64,000 nt of DNA from Chondrilla cf. caribensis (GCA_964020155.1 OZ026554.1:2732327-2796326); one strand, 5' to 3'. Numbered from the stretch's first letter, positions 8,901-18,690 are shown. Program-made: numbers and translations. Notes: generated by a model not told the origin, from the letters alone.

Positions 8901-11900
8901 TTCTAGAGACCTACTCTGATATTTTTAACTCAATTGAAAATGGCCATTTTGTGGATGTAATTTACCTAGACTTTAGGAAAGCATTTGACACCGTTCCCCA
9001 TGATGAACTATTGTTCAAGTTATGGATGATTGGAATAACCGGACCCCTTTGGCTATGGTTTAAAAATTACTTGAGCTACCGTACTCACTACGTAGAAGTG
9101 GATGGAGCAAGTTCCAATCATCTCCCAGTTCTCTCTGGGGTTCCTCAGGGCAGCATTCTAGGTCCCCTTCTATTCCTAATCTACATTAATGATCTTCCAA
9201 ATTCAATAACCAGCTCCTCCACTTACCTATTTGCAGACGACACTAAGCTCATTCAATCAATCTCCAAATTCTCAGCTTCACACTTACAGACAGACATTGA
9301 TGCAACTCTCATGTGGTGCCAACAGTGGAAACTGAATCTTAATATCTCCAAATGTGCCTGCATACGATTCAGTCTTAGAAGAACAAGTGCTCCATCTTAC
9401 CATATGCAAAACCATGAACTCTTACCAACCTCACACCACAAAGATCTAGGAATCATTACTTCCTATGATCTTTCATGGGATGCCCACTATAAAGATATAT
9501 GCTCTAAAGCATACTGTACCCTCAACCTAATCAAAAGGTCAATCGCAGGTGACTCATCCGTGCATGTAAGAAAAGCACTGTACATATGTTTAGTAAGATC
9601 GAAAATATCTTACTGCTCACAATTGTGGAGACCTAATCTGATAAAAGACATAGAATCAATCGAGAAAGTCCAACGCAGAGCCACTAAATTCATCCTAAGT
9701 AGTATTTCTTCACAATATGATATTCTTGATTACAAGCAAAGACTCCATCTACTACAATTATTACCTTTAATGTACTGGTACGAAATACAAGATATCCTTT
9801 TTCTCGTTAATTGCCTAAAATCACCTACTGATCATCATCAAATCCTACAACATATATCCTTTTCTACATCCACAACTCGGTCAGCTTATGGAGGCAAACT
9901 AATGTACAACTATCGAAAGTATACCAAATCACGTCATTTTTATTACAACAGAATTGTCCGCTTATGGAATGCTCTCCCAACTATTGATCTATCACTACCC
10001 TTGTTATCAATCAAAAAATTTATCTACAATATTTTTTGGCAACACTTCACCGTAAATTTTGACTCAGCCAATCCGTGTACCTATCACTTTTTATGTCCAT
10101 GTTCCAAATGTCATCTCTTAAGATTTTAAGATTTAGTTTTGTCAATATCACATAATTTATAGAGTACAGTAAAATTCAGTTTGAATATTGTCTTTAGTCC
10201 AGTGATTTAATATTTCACATGATTTCTCATTCCAGACTTGATTTCTTGTATTTACGAGAGCTCACATCATACATTATACTTTCATGCCTGTTTGGTCACC
10301 AACCACCTTTGTTTCATGTAATTCCTGAAGCATACATCATACATTTTGATTCCACGCTCTTTTCCACCAATCACCAATCTCAATTATTATACTTAGCTAA
10401 TACCCTATGTGTACCATTATTCAAGGCTACACTACAGGTTAGTGTTAGTCCTTCAGTCACTTTACCAATCACCATTATTTTCCGTTCTCATTCGTAGCTC
10501 ACTAATTCCACATGTGACTGTAAAGTTATTAATAATAATAATAATAATAATAATAACAGAAGGTGAGATTTTGGAGCAAGAAAAGAGAAAAGAAGAATCT
10601 GTGATCGACTCGACGACTCCAGTGAAGGTACCAATGAAGCGAACGAAGCCTAAACAGCCGGCAAGTAAGTAGTATTAGTTATATTATTTGAGCGGATCTG
10701 CAAAAAGGGCCAACTTTGATCATTTAAGTAAACTGAAATAAGCGGCAAAACATTTTTTGGTGTAAATTTTTCAAATTTTCGTTTTTTGGATTAATATCAT
10801 CCTACTTCTTAGTAGAATGTTCCCTGAAAGCGTGGTGACTCTACGACGTTGCATTTGTTAGATACGGCTCATTTTTTACCTATCGTAAATACGCCATTTT
10901 GTTCTATACGGAGGTATGCGGGTACCTCCAACTAGGCTAGCAATGGAATATTGGTTCACGGCAATCCTGTAAAATATGTAAATAGAAGAAATCGACAATT
11001 CATTGTGTAGATTATAAGTTATTTCCGAACCAATGCTCATTCACTTACACGTTGTAGACTTCGCTGGTAACTTGGAAGCATTTCACAATGGCTACAAAGA
11101 CTGTGAATGCTTTAAATGCATTTTTTCACGGTTTTAACATGCTCTCCAAGACGTTTTTCAACAATATTCCGGATGCGGTTTTATAGTAGCATCTTGATGG
11201 TGCGAGCCTTATCTGAAGGGTATACTTTACGTATGAATTAACATTGCTGCTACAGTTAGTACATCTTCCTAACATACTTAGATGAATATAAGACTCATAT
11301 TTGTATATTGAGCTAAATAAGACTGATCAGCGAGCTCGAGTTGTCTTGAAAACAGGTCAAGAAAACTGGATACGTGAAACGGCGCCATTTTGTTAATTAG
11401 ATGACGTCATCCAATGATAGGTATACATACGGAGCCTCAATATGACATAGTTTACACCTCGCTTCCACAAACAACATATCCAGAGAGTGACTTAAAACTT
11501 TGTATATCTAGTGAACAGATTAAGCTATCGCAATTCTGAAAATGTCATCGTAATGCCCCGTATCTGCGCTTTCGAATGATGCCAAAAACGCAAATACACG
11601 AAAGTGCTTAAGTGGGCCCTTTTCGCAGATCCACTCATACAAAATTGTGTGTCATTATCTTATATCTTATTGTGCAGTAAATGCTGCATCTATTAAGCGA
11701 TTTGAAGAGATTGTAAGACAGCAGCGGATTGATACCTCAGAATCAGAGGAATTGGAGGAATCCATTGATCAGTTTCCTGTCAGGAAAAGAGATGCTCCTC
11801 TCATCAATCAGCTTGGAAAAAAGAGTGTAAGCGTTGTTAATGTCAACACGAAGAGTGTTAAAGGTCAGCATGTGAGTATCTCTCCCTCTCAACCAAAAAC

Positions 11901-13030
11901 ACCAACTATTCCCACAAGCGTACAATCGGATGGTCGTAGAGATACATTTATGTCTTTCAATGATTGCTATCAATATGAAAGTCCACTGCAGGCACCGGAC
12001 TTGGGAACATGGTCTTTGCAATCATGCGCCTTTGACGAAGATTGGAATGTCCATTGGCCAGGGCCTGATCCCTCATATGATTCTGCGACACCTAGCAACT
12101 TCCAGTCCCCAGGCCAATCCTACCCTCAATCACATCCCTGCAACAATTCTCAGATGTCTACAAACGTACAATCACCTGGCCCTTCCTACCTTCAGTCACC
12201 ACTCAGTTCAAAGGGTAAAGCTTGTCAACAGCAAAATAGTCCGCCATCATTTGAGCCACCTGTATCTAGTAACCACCAATTAAAAGGGCTACAGGAAGAA
12301 AACAATCGCCTGAGAGCAGCACTGCAACAACTTCGTAACCAAACATGTACTGCAAGTAAGCATATATGAAATGACTGTGTTTAACTTGCATGTGCTTGCT
12401 TTTATATGCATAGACACTTCCGCATATACTATTTTCATGGCATGCACATTGATATATTCACTACCCTATAATAATATGCAATCTTCATCAAGTTGTGGCT
12501 GCATGAATAGAAGACAATTTCTTGGACAGGTCTGTATGTTTCAATTGCTACTTTGTAACATTTGCAGGTACAAGTGAAGAAACAAAAGGTCATATGGACA
12601 AGGTTTGTTCTTTGCCCCAAGTTTTTGTTATTCATGGGTATTCCAATAACGTGGTGTCTTGTGATATGCAGGTTGAACTTGTGCCAGGCTATGGAGTTTA
12701 TGTGAGCAAGATGAAGCTGGACACTGCTGTTGACAGTAGTCAAGGACAGCCTACCCGCTTAGTAAGGAAGCTACTTAGTGCATTTTTCTCCGCAGAAATA
12801 TTGGCTAAGTCAAGTGCCCGAGGCAGCAGAACATATGCTGCTCTGGACCATAACATTGTTGCTGCCATTATCAGTAAGCTAGGCATTATACTATGCATCA
12901 TGGTTTGTATAAAATACTTGTGAAATCTATTCTGGTAGAATTTGTGACTACGAAGCATCCCAATTTCCAAAGAACTCTATTGGTGGATGCCATTAACGAT
13001 AAATGCGCAAGCTACAGAAGACGCAAGTGA
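5963..13030 (+). CDS. BEN-domain DNA-binding protein, 7 exons, transposon-borne
   Basis: Exons: 5963-6152, 6209-6253, 10560-10664, 11678-12355, 12568-12602, 12672-12873, 12939-13030. Phases agree at each GT-AG junction and give 448 residues. The N-terminus (FALIRWIEDDMYGVMPI ... YEALVLKISGDRIELNRLV) is a module often seen ahead of BEN domains in invertebrate proteins. Then come a charged linker (QEKRKEES), a Ser/Pro/Gln-rich region with near-repeats (NFQSPGQSYPQS, NVQSPGPSYLQS), a short coiled coil (LQEENNRLRAALQQLRNQ) and a BEN domain at about 352-448 (VELVPGYGVYV, TRLVRKLLSAFF, YAALDHNIVAAI, DKCASYRRRK). BEN domains bind DNA and recruit chromatin factors. Located inside a transposon and sharing a promoter with its transposase, it is a good candidate for the element-end binding or accessory protein. 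A LINE fills intron 2 and a MITE fills intron 3. AATAAA lies at 13384-13389. Confidence 0.85.
6253..6258 (+). repeat. GGTGAG, candidate target-site duplication and splice donor
   Basis: GGTGAG occurs here and again at 10562-10567, directly around the LINE. The copy here overlaps the exon 2 donor (G|GTGAG). If the 4.3-kb insert plus one copy is removed, the reading frame is continuous (MDGEIL); the spliced form adds one Glu codon (MDEGEIL). Confidence 0.55.
6264..7268 (+). CDS. LINE ORF1: PHD-finger and RRM-like RNA-binding protein
   Basis: 334 residues. A PHD-type zinc finger spans about 34-91 (C34, C37, C56, C60, H65, C68, C88, C91). A short coiled coil follows at about 95-120 (VEIASLKAEVVSLTKKVDDIF), then a region like the RRM and C-terminal domain of L1-type ORF1 proteins at about 160-290 (TLVVYGVKES, VRLGKF, RPVLVKF, LKERRALINAG). 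Such proteins bind the element RNA and act as chaperones in the RNP. The first ATG (6264) lies only a few bases inside the element; M10 at 6291 has a better context (AAAATGG) and may be the real start. The TGA at 7266-7268 is in frame with the endonuclease frame of ORF2. Confidence 0.85.
   Translation: MKKTPSNAKMADRGKKTKVKGKSSCKTSNSPTLCTICEEVITESSNNTPGEDAVFCDGTCKSWIHRRCGGLSAAQFKVVSSSNEPFLCPQCKLMQNSVEIASLKAEVVSLTKKVDDIFRQLSGTSPTETESEPEVANMKPSQIPPNKASSSNRTSNIDKKFTLVVYGVKESPEGTPRQKRIANDYENCSQIFHKVSPQVSESSIADCVRLGKFSASKNRPVLVKFARSYDVNVILSNRSKVSALEGISIKPHMSIAERRTESILLKERRALINAGHTGRQIRIKSNKLYLNSSLYGQIVNDEFIKYTTPDNNSVSHDAPATPNAVPQSIPSTSN
7269..10129 (+). pseudogene. LINE ORF2: APE endonuclease plus reverse transcriptase, one frameshift
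   Basis: The endonuclease frame is open from just after the ORF1 stop (7269) to 8090 and shows GQWNARSL, VTETWL, VVGDLNSPDIDW and SDHHPISF, the usual APE-type residues. The first ATG (7326) falls after the conserved NARSL segment, so it cannot be the true start. The reverse transcriptase continues in another frame, open from 7991 to 10129, with VIYLDFRKAFDTVPHD (about 8953-9006), GVPQGSILGPLLF (about 9138) and FADDTKL (9230-9250), then a typical CR1-type C-terminus with VRLWNALP and a CPCSKC motif. The two frames overlap at 7991-8087 and need a -1 shift (or equivalent indel). The simplest reading is one inactivating indel; programmed frameshifting is less likely. Confidence 0.8.
10130..10559 (+). 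other. LINE 3' UTR, (TAA)n tail and BEN exon 3 acceptor
   Basis: After the ORF2 stop comes 400 bp of AT-rich sequence without coding signals, then about nine TAA units (10530-10556) ending in CAG at 10557-10559, which is the acceptor needed for BEN exon 3. The region has no strong pyrimidine tract, but other introns here also use AT-rich acceptors. Confidence 0.65.
10689..11637. mobile_element. Non-autonomous TIR element in BEN intron 3
   Basis: The two ends are inverted repeats of 23 bp with 21 matches: TGAGCGGATCTGC at 10689 against TGAGTGGATCTGC read from the other strand at 11637. Weaker complementarity continues inward. The 949-bp interior has no convincing ORF and is richer in CpG than its surroundings. 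I could not identify a target-site duplication. It accounts for nearly all of the 1013-bp intron 3. The superfamily is unknown to me. Confidence 0.65.
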
Positions 13031-13555
13031 TCTAAAGTTTGAGTAAAGTAGATTTCCTTGATTTAGATGCTGCCAGTGGGCATATGTAAGATTTCTATCA
13101 TATAAGCCATTGACAAGATTACTATGATCATACTTGACCTATAATAATTACTGGCCAATTATTTTTACCAATTGTCAACTTTATGGTTTTTATTAGACTA
13201 TTGTACCATTATTGTGTTAAATGCATAATCAACCTTGCAAGATTGCATGTGTGTATGGTCAATTGAATTTGCATGCTGCATGATAGATTGGAAGAAATGC
13301 AATAGTTATAGTATTAAATGGGATACAGATAAGAATTTATACATATTATATGGCATATTGTAATCATATAAATATGTGATACTAATAAAAAGTGTCAAAA
13401 TTAAATTACAACCTAGTTTCATGCAGTATTCATGGTTGAAACTAGCCAAATTCAGTTTCAATTTCAAACCTTTAAACAGCTGCTTCTGTGCTTGTAACAA
13501 CCCTGTAACAAGATGTTTACAGATTGTTTTAGACATGCTGCTAACATCCTCTAAA
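13031..13555 (+). other. BEN 3' UTR and right subterminal region
   Basis: AT-rich sequence after the BEN stop, with AATAAA at 13384-13389. Towards the end it carries CATGGTTGAA (13431-13440) and GTTTCATG (about 13416), the reverse complements of motifs at the left end, plus several TTGTAAC/TGTAACA motifs. No coding sequence is seen. Confidence 0.55.
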
Positions 13556-13589
13556 CATGCCAGATACAAGCATGATATTTTAACCTGGG
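13556..13589 (-). repeat. Right terminal inverted repeat
   Basis: Ends TATTTTAACCTGGG on the plus strand and pairs with 1249-1282. It is followed by TTAGCTGGAG, the resumed collagen 5' leader; the collagen start codon lies 18 bp downstream of the element. Confidence 0.85.
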
Positions 13590-13607
13590 TTAGCTGGAGA
13601 AACAGTT

Positions 13608-14591
13608 ATGGCTCCAAACACTAAGGTCTTTCTACAAGTGGCTCTTTTGTGCTATGTGGTGACTACCAGTATCGGGGGTAGCATTGACTTACAAAAGGCA
13701 CTTGCCGCACTTCAGAAGGAAGTGGAGGATCTCAAACAGCAGTCTCAAGAAGAAATAAATTCACTGGTGACTGAGCTTAATGAGCTGAGGCAGCAATCGA
13801 AACAGGAAATCAAGTTACTTCACCAGAGATTAGAGCAAATTGAAGCCAAAGGTTAGTTGCACTGAGGTTCATTGCAATCTATTTGTACAGTGCCATATCC
13901 TGGCTGTGACCAGAAACAGTACAGTGTAACTCCAGCTGGTGCCTTACTCACAATACCATTTGATTATAGTACCTCTGTATAAGTATAATATTTGAGAAAA
14001 ATTGTGTGTGTGTAAGCTAAAGGGCCCTTAGTCATTGTTGACAAATTAGTCAGTTTGAATACCAATAGTCATTTTGAATTAAACAGAGTTATGAGGCTTT
14101 GATCTAGTTGGTCCGTGGTATATGGGTCCAATGACCAAAAACGAAATTGAGACTCATCAGTAGAAACATTGTGCATAGCCAGCCCCTTTTCCTGATCACT
14201 TCCTCATTGGTATCCACTGTCAGTAAATAGTGAATGGTTGGTTGATCAATCTCCAGTCATAATTAAGTGGGCATATAACTATAAAGCAATCACACTTATT
14301 AGACTGAGTACATAGTCATCCAATAGACGTGATGTGGAGCCTTTGGAGTCCTTTTCACATTTCAGGTACTGTTAAAGTACAAAATTGAAGCCATTGAATG
14401 ACGGTTATGGGTAATAAGGTGGCTTCTGCATCACTGACTTAATTTCTTCCTGTAATAATTTTCTTGCACTAATAATGATTATCAGATTCGAAATGAAAAT
14501 CAATCGATTAATTGATCCAGCACTACTATAAACCTAATTAAAGTATACTGCTGTTACAATTGTTGTGTGTGCGTGCATGCATATGTACTGT

Positions 14592-14656
<65 letters not shown>

Positions 14657-16382
14657 ATGTATGTGTAAATAAAGTGTGGATGCATGCATATCTATTACAA
14701 GTATTAGGTAAAAAGGCCCCCTTTCTTCCTAGGATGTCATGTGGGTGAACATCGGATTGTGTAATCAATGGTTTGGGCTAGAGTAGTTCAAAAGTGTGCC
14801 CTCCGCAAAACCAATGTACACACCAGTGTTATGTTTAGTGTGTGTGTGCAGATAGTTGATATACATGTTACATTTAAGTATAATACTATATTAACATGCA
14901 TGTATATCAACAAGTTAGTTTAGAAGTGTGTACACAAAAATTATGCTATACTTGTTGCTATGATGTATATTAAGGGAGTACATGTGAGAGAGGAGTACAA
15001 GTTGTATATTATATATATTTATGCATTTTAATATACAATTTGTTACCTTTTACCATTTCATTATCACTTCATACAATTATATCACAATGAACAACGTGTA
15101 CACACTATACATAAATGAAACAATACTTTTTTATGATATTATACAAATTATTATACTTTTTGAACTTCCTGAAACTTTAAATAGATGTTAAGTGCCACTT
15201 TAAATAGCCTATGGCTAACAGTTCCCCACATTAAATAAGAATACCTGATACCTGAAACTACTGAACCTGTATTATCAGAAATATTATAGACAGCACTAGA
15301 CTTACGGTCCTACATATCCCTCATTTTCCAAATAATTTCCTTATAATTAATATTATTATATATATATATAAACAACACTTTACCCATAAATAACACTTTA
15401 CCCATAACCTTGAGAAATAATCAACTTGTCTTTAACAGAATTGGACGAACCTTTCCAAAGAATGAGACGTGGAGGAGACACTGTTTCCCCAACACCTGAA
15501 TCTTGCATTTGTCCACCTGGTCCACCTGGTCTACCTGGAGCAAAAGGTGAAAAGGGACAGCGTGGAATTCGAGGCAAAATGGGAGCAATGGGATTAAATG
15601 GAACTGACGGTGAGAAGGGTGAACAGGGAGATACAGGACCTCAAGGAATGGCTGGACAGAAAGGTGAACCAGGAGTAAAGGGATTGCAAGGGCTTCCAGG
15701 AAGTGATGGACCAATAGGTGAACCAGGACTGCCAGGACAACCGGGACTCAATGGAACAAAGGGAGAAAAGGGTGAACAAGGAGTTAATGGAACAAAAGGT
15801 GAACGTGGAGAAGCAGGACAACCAGGAAATGATGGAAAGAAAGGTGAACCAGGACTGAAAGGACCAAATGGAGATAGAGGACCAAAAGGAGACATAGGAC
15901 CCCAAGGACCACAAGGACCACAAGGTGATAGAGGACAAAAAGGAGACATAGGACCTCAAGGACCACAAGGACCACAAGGACTACAAGGAAATAGAGGACC
16001 AAAAGGAGACATTGGACCACAAGGACCACAAGGGCAACAAGGACCACGAGGACCAAAAGGAGACATAGGACCACAAGGACCAAAAGGAGACATAGGACCC
16101 CAAGGACCACAAGGACCACAAGGACCACAAGGTGATAGAGGACAAAAAGGAGACATAGGACCTCAAGGACCACAAGGACCACAAGGACTACAAGGAAATA
16201 GAGGACCAAAAGGAGACATTGGACCACAAGGACCACAAGGACCACAAGGCGATAGAGGACCAAAAGGAGACATAGGACCCCAAGGGCAACAAGGACCACA
16301 AGGACCAAAAGGAGACATAGGATCCCAAGGACCCCAAGGACCACCAGGACCAAAAGGGGAAATAGGACCACCAGGACCATAG
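13608..16382 (+). CDS. Short secreted collagen, array unit A
   Basis: Two exons, 13608-13851 and 15439-16382, joined in phase 1 to give 395 residues. Residues 1-24 form a signal peptide ([19 protein letters not shown]). Residues 27-80 form a heptad-rich coiled coil ([22 protein letters not shown]) that could nucleate a trimer. A linker with a Cys pair (ESCICPPG) follows, then an unbroken Gly-X-Y domain to the stop, with no C-terminal globular domain. The collagen domain has three N-G-T glycosylation sequons and a repeated [22 protein letters not shown] block. Expected role: extracellular matrix. The first exon is nearly identical to those of units B-E. Its promoter has been displaced 12.3 kb upstream by the transposon, so expression is doubtful although the frame is intact. 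AATAAA lies at 16469-16474. Confidence 0.85.
14591..14655 (+). repeat. (GT)n microsatellite in collagen A intron
   Basis: About 32 uninterrupted GT units in the intron. Units B and D have related, shorter or GC-interrupted repeats at the same place (27259-27312, 46098-46152). Confidence 0.9.
15850..16370 (+). repeat. Minisatellite coding for the collagen A helix
   Basis: Nine-base steps (GGACCACAA and variants, each Gly-Pro-Gln) alternate with GGACCAAAAGGAGACATA blocks. The number and order of blocks differ among the five genes, which explains most of their length differences (collagen exons of 941-1341 bp). Confidence 0.75.
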
Positions 16383-18480
16383 GGAAAGGGAGAGTTGCCG
16401 TATCAGAAACCACAGTGAATATAAGGATTATCAACAAATTTACAAACATATGCATCAGATCTAAAGTTAATAAAATATCTGAAATAGTTACAACTTTTGT
16501 AATATCTAAGTTGATCTAAATCAAATACACTGTTACAGTAATTGAATTTGGATCCAATATCTTCAAACCATAATTAATACGAGTGTCAAAGATAACATTT
16601 TGCATTAATAGTCAAGAATAATAACTGACACACAACTTATAAACAGGCAGACATATGTACAAGTAGTGGAATCTACCCAAGTGTTTGGGATGTTTATGTA
16701 TGGGGTAAACAAAAGCAGAGACAGAACACATCTTTGACACAAACCTCTGGTTACTGCGAATTCCTCACTTAACAGACATTAATTCTCAACCTGTGACCTT
16801 TAATTACTTGTACATTTAGTGATAGTAATGCTAGTAGTAGTGGGTAATATATTAATGGAAGTGGTAGTAGAATAATGCTAGTAGTAGTGGTAGTCATATT
16901 GGTAATAATTTATTAATGGAAGTGGTAGTAGAATAATGGTGGTAGTAGTGGAAGTAGTATAGTGATAGTGGGAAGGGTGGTATAAATTGTAGGAGAAGGA
17001 GGGGTGTGGCCAGACACATTAATATCTGCCCCATTTATCATGACATGAGTATGTGGGTTGGGTCCATGGTGTGGTTGAGTTGATAGGTACATGCAATGGA
17101 TCATGATGAGGCCCAATCATACAGACCGAAACAGTGCCATCTACGTGTATGACTGTAATAATGTACCAATTTCATGACCTTGATTTTCCAAATTAAACGT
17201 ACCTACATATCTGTCATATTATATGAATGGTCGAAGCACTGTTGCAGTTCTTGTTTTAATGGAATGGGATTCATGTGTGTAGTAAAACATATTATAATCA
17301 CGAGTTTTAACTTGTGTATATATATTATGTGTTATGTACCTTTAATGTTATTTTATTATGCCTTTATTGCATGCACATACTGTATATGTAAAATTTATAT
17401 TTAATTTTATTTGGACATGAAATAGTTGTTGTTCCGTGCATATTGTGTACAATGTTGATACCTACTGCAAGAATTGATGTGTAATTACAGTCATTTGGAT
17501 AGTACTATGAAAAGTGATCACAGTTGGTAATGATGTATAATTACAATTGTTACTTAAAGCTGGCTTATCAAATCATGCAATGCTTAGACGTGAATCACTA
17601 GATATACCAACAATCAGTTGACTACATGTTTACTAGCAAGCAGTGAGAAACTTTTGTATGTTGAAACTTCTGAAGTCGAGCATCTCTGGCCCATTGTGAA
17701 TGCAATGGACAGTGACATGTGGACCAAAGGAGAGGCCATGCAACAGCTACAAGGAACAAAAACAGATGCAAATGTACAGTTGAGCAATGGTTGGTAACAT
17801 TTCAATCTCCCGAAGGACATTTTCTAAGCCAGCCAAAATTTATTCATGAAAAAAATTAATATTGAATGGCCAAAAGTTGTATATCATGTGAATTCTTCTT
17901 TGAAGCTGATAAACAGTATCCTAAGGTTTTACGTGATGTCAAAGAAACCACCAAGATGTACTTTCACATCAATATAAAACGGAAGTAACCTGTGTTTGAA
18001 AGTTATCAACATCTCATACATTGTGTTAGGGACTGCAGCATATTATATCTTGTGCAATGCTTCACATATTCTACATAAAACTTGAAATATTGGCCTAAAA
18101 AGCAACATACTATATTTCCACACTTTATCAATGGCATCCCAGAGTTTCCAATACCACTGATGATGACAGGAAGTTTATGACTGTGATCTGGGTTAAGGTG
18201 GATATTCATTTCTTTACTAATCACCTGCTATTTCAGACTGTTATCCCCAGGAATACAACCATTACATACAATGTCATATTTACATACACACAACTATACT
18301 CAACCACTCATATATACATGTACTATATTCAACAGAGTATTCATCGGTAATACTATTATTGTACATGTGCTGTATACTGTGTGTGATAATTTATACATCA
18401 GTTATCATGTATACCTAGGTAATGTCTAGTATGCAGCTTAAATCCCTCCCATATGCCAAAAGTATAAAGTACATACATTT
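16383..18480 (+). repeat. 3' flank of collagen unit A
   Basis: Homologous to the sequence after every other collagen stop (from 29226, 37748, 47172 and 59228). It contains candidate poly(A) signals (CAAATAAAC type), an imperfect TAG/TGG trinucleotide tract (about 16822-16975) and one short conserved frame (17645-17797). The rest shows no coding signal. Confidence 0.65.
17645..17797 (+). other. Conserved 50-codon frame in collagen 3' flank (A copy)
   Basis: After an acceptor-like AGCAAGCAG the frame reads EKLLYVETSEVEHLW, then PIVNAMDSDMWTKGEAMQQ, and ends in NGW-stop. The D copy (48500-48652) and E copy (60582-60731) stay open with only a few replacements, although the surrounding non-coding DNA has drifted. 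It looks like one exon, or an exon fragment, of a protein I do not recognise. Unit B lacks it by deletion, and the E copy has lost the acceptor AG. Confidence 0.35.
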
Positions 18481-18690
18481 TTTAGCGGTTAAGACATGGG
18501 CACGAGGGCATTATGACATATAAAATACCGAGTCCTGAGGGCGCGAAGCGCCCAAGGGCGAGTGTATTTTATATGTCATAATGCCCGAGTGTCTATGTCT
18601 TAACCATTATAGCATCTGTTGCTAACGCTTTATACATTATAAAATTGCTGTATAATAGTACTGTTTCTATGGTAACGGATGTTATATGTG
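18481..18690. mobile_element. Hairpin MITE, absent from the paralogous site
   Basis: Arms at 18487-18528 and 18563-18604 are imperfect inverted repeats of 42 bp (GGTTAAGACATGGGC against GTCTTAACC), with a GC-rich inner loop. The paralogous flank near 49350 lacks this whole segment of about 200 bp: its sequence goes directly from AAGTACATACACTTT to ATGTGTATAT. This insertion therefore postdates the duplication of the two flanks. Confidence 0.65.

Larger units (their letters stand above)
6259..10561 (+). mobile_element. CR1/L2-like LINE nested in BEN intron 2
   Basis: A near full-length non-LTR retrotransposon in the same orientation as the BEN gene. It has a PHD-finger ORF1, an APE-type endonuclease plus reverse transcriptase ORF2, about 430 bp of 3' UTR and a (TAA)n tail at about 10530-10556. 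Short tandem-repeat tails rather than poly(A) are typical of CR1/L2 elements. The 5' end abuts the exon 2 donor and the 3' tail ends with the exon 3 acceptor (ATAACAG), so little or no intron lies outside the element. Apart from one frameshift in ORF2 the coding sequence is open, which suggests recent insertion. The exact clade is an inference from domain layout. Confidence 0.85.
1249..13589. mobile_element. 12.3-kb TIR DNA transposon with divergent Tnp2-type and BEN genes
   Basis: The boundaries come from comparison with paralogous collagen 5' leaders, which read GTGTGTT then GGCTGGAG without interruption in units B, D and E (C nearly so). Here GTGTGTT is followed by CCCAGGT at 1249, and CCTGGG at 13584-13589 is followed by TTAGCTGGAG. 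The ends form a 34-bp ungapped inverted repeat with 25 matches, and TT flanks both sides as a possible 2-bp target duplication. Inside are a complete minus-strand Tnp2-type transposase gene and a complete plus-strand BEN-domain gene sharing one promoter. Sequence motifs near both ends recur (TTCAACCATG, CATGAAAC). Without the nested LINE (4.3 kb) and MITE (0.95 kb) the element would be about 7.1 kb. The transposase suggests the CACTA/CMC group, but the termini are not CACTA. A non-transposon insertion bounded by chance repeats is unlikely. Confidence 0.85.

Noticed and set aside
10560..12970. Reading the BEN region as several unrelated small plus- and minus-strand genes
   Set aside because: Consistent phases across seven exons and the complete BEN domain explain the plus-strand pieces; the minus-strand frames there have no features.
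13590..13592. A 3-bp target duplication (GTT or TTA) for the large transposon
   Set aside because: Only TT is shared by both flanks if the inverted repeats are kept symmetrical; a third base does not match on both sides.
14538..14768. His/Thr- and Cys/Val-repeat frames over GT/CA tracts
   Set aside because: Translation of microsatellites in any frame gives such frames; the same occurs at 20.0, 27.2, 33.9, 43.4, 50.7 and 55.4 kb.
15594..16455. Long minus-strand frames opposite the collagen exons (Pro/Ser-, Leu/Val- or Trp/Ser-rich)
   Set aside because: They are mirror frames of the Gly-X-Y repeat and recur at every collagen exon (28.1-29.3, 36.4-37.8, 46.2-47.2, 57.9-59.4 kb). They have no independent start, splice or domain support.
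16822..16975. TAG/TGG trinucleotide tract as a possible CRISPR-like or regulatory array
   Set aside because: It is an imperfect simple repeat found in all collagen 3' flanks, without regular spacers.
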